Part shown: positions 5,263 through 6,079 of the stretch, one piece after another
Position numbering within the stretch: the first letter of the stretch is position 1
Layout: every line of letters begins with the position of its first letter
DNA from: Chitinophagaceae bacterium
GTDB lineage: Bacteria > Bacteroidota > Bacteroidia > Chitinophagales > Chitinophagaceae
Length of the DNA: 6,079 nt
NCBI GenBank assembly: GCA_017853235.1
Contig: JAFMJX010000108.1
Span: forward strand, 1-6,079
Direction: 5' to 3'
The notes under the pieces: generated by a model
What the model was told of the DNA's origin: nothing
Databases searched by the model: none
The model's input: the letters and a program-made list of their open reading frames with translations, nothing else
Position numbers and translations under genes: made by a program

Positions 5263-6079
5263 ATGCCCACAAAACCAAGTTTACGATTTTCTCAAATCAT
5301 CAACATGAATGTTGGTTTTTTAGGAATTCAATATAGTTTCGGATTACAACAATCTGCGGTGAACCCCATTTATGATATGTTGGGAGCAAGCCCCGATCAA
5401 ATACCTTTATTAAATTTAGCGGGACCCATGACTGGCTTATTAATTCAGCCTATCATTGGTGCTTTAAGTGACAAAACTTGGTCCCCCAGATGGGGTCGAA
5501 GGAAGCCTTATTTTATGATTGGAGCTTTACTTTGCAGTATTTGTTTGTTCATCTACCCATTTAGTAGTTCTTTATGGATGGCAGTTGGATTACTTTGGAT
5601 TTTAGATGCTGCGAATAACACTGCGATGGAACCTTATCGAGCTTTTATTGCTGATAAACTTCCCGCCAAACAACATGCTTCAGGTTTTTTAACTCAAAGT
5701 TTTTTTACCGGACTTGGAATCACCTTAGCAAATCTTTCTTTATTTGTTTTTCAAAAAAATATTACTGGCAAATTGGGAAGCCTACCCTATTGGGTGTATG
5801 CTTCTTTTTTATTAGGTAGTTTTTGTTCCATTGCATCAGTAGGTTGGTCTGTATTTAAAACCCCCGAAATTCCTCCTACAGAGGAAGAATTGAATGAGTT
5901 AAAAAAGCACCCTTTAAATATTTTCACGCCTTTTAAAGAAATTGGAAATGCCATTGTGACGATGCCTAAAGTAATGTGGCAATTAGGCTTGGTTTATTTG
6001 TTTCAGTGGTATGCGCTTTTTTGTTATTGGCAAAATGCATCAAAAAGTATTGCACAATCTGTTTGGAAGACTACTTCCT
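5263..6079 (+). CDS. MFS transporter, SLC45/GPH sugar-cation symporter type (partial, N-terminal half)
   Basis: The open frame runs from ATG at 5263 off the right edge, giving 272 residues of an inner-membrane secondary transporter. It begins MPTKPSLRFSQIINMNVGFL, and about seven hydrophobic helices are visible (near 13-32, 48-68, 83-101, 105-122, 143-164, 176-197 and 238-256). The loop between helices 2 and 3 has the MFS motif A form GALSDKTWSPRWGRRKPY with Asp70, Gly78, Arg79 and Arg80. LLWILDAANNTAMEPYRAFIADKLP in helix 4 and its following loop is highly characteristic of the SLC45/sucrose-cation symporter group, including the Met-Glu-Pro-x-Arg-Ala core. Between helices 6 and 7 there is a polar loop (about 200-237). 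The substrate is probably a mono- or disaccharide, but it cannot be told from this half. It is divergent from the YcxB-like gene; any sugar-use genes would lie beyond the edge. Confidence 0.9.
   Translation, partial: MPTKPSLRFSQIINMNVGFLGIQYSFGLQQSAVNPIYDMLGASPDQIPLLNLAGPMTGLLIQPIIGALSDKTWSPRWGRRKPYFMIGALLCSICLFIYPFSSSLWMAVGLLWILDAANNTAMEPYRAFIADKLPAKQHASGFLTQSFFTGLGITLANLSLFVFQKNITGKLGSLPYWVYASFLLGSFCSIASVGWSVFKTPEIPPTEEELNELKKHPLNIFTPFKEIGNAIVTMPKVMWQLGLVYLFQWYALFCYWQNASKSIAQSVWKTTS

Overview
This window looks like an ordinary housekeeping segment of a low-GC member of the Bacteroidota, possibly near Chitinophagia or Sphingobacteriia. Four things point there: the acpP-fabF-rnc gene order, TAnnTTTG-type -7 promoter boxes, A-rich leaders with few Shine-Dalgarno sequences, and the wording of the methylmalonyl-CoA epimerase and YcxB-like proteins. 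The phylum call is an inference; no rRNA or tRNA is present to confirm it.

Layout. (1) Positions 1-1463, minus strand: the 5' part of an ISC-type iron-sulfur operon, with iscS (cysteine desulfurase) first and iscU (scaffold, cut by the window edge) second. (2) Positions 1573-1980, plus strand: methylmalonyl-CoA epimerase, divergent from iscS across a 109-bp spacer. (3) Positions 2064-4374, minus strand: acpP, fabF and rnc. The acpP-fabF spacer holds two strong inverted repeats, and rnc starts at a GTG only 5 nt after the fabF stop. (4) Positions 4636-5100, minus strand: a two-helix membrane protein of the YcxB-like type. (5) Positions 5263-6079, plus strand: the N-terminal half of an MFS transporter of the SLC45/GPH sugar-cation symporter type, running off the right edge.

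How the genes work together. IscS takes sulfur from cysteine and passes it to IscU, where Fe-S clusters are assembled. AcpP carries acyl chains that FabF elongates; rnc is co-transcribed and processes structured RNA. The epimerase belongs to the propionate/succinate (methylmalonyl-CoA) route and shares only an intergenic region with iscS. The YcxB-like gene and the transporter are divergently arranged and may share control elements in their 162-bp spacer.

I did not find a new multi-gene system, mobile element, CRISPR array or RNA gene. The observations most worth a second look are the paired hairpins between acpP and fabF, an Asn at a normally Asp metal-binding position in RNase III, and a 13-bp direct repeat that copies the end of iscS including its stop codon.
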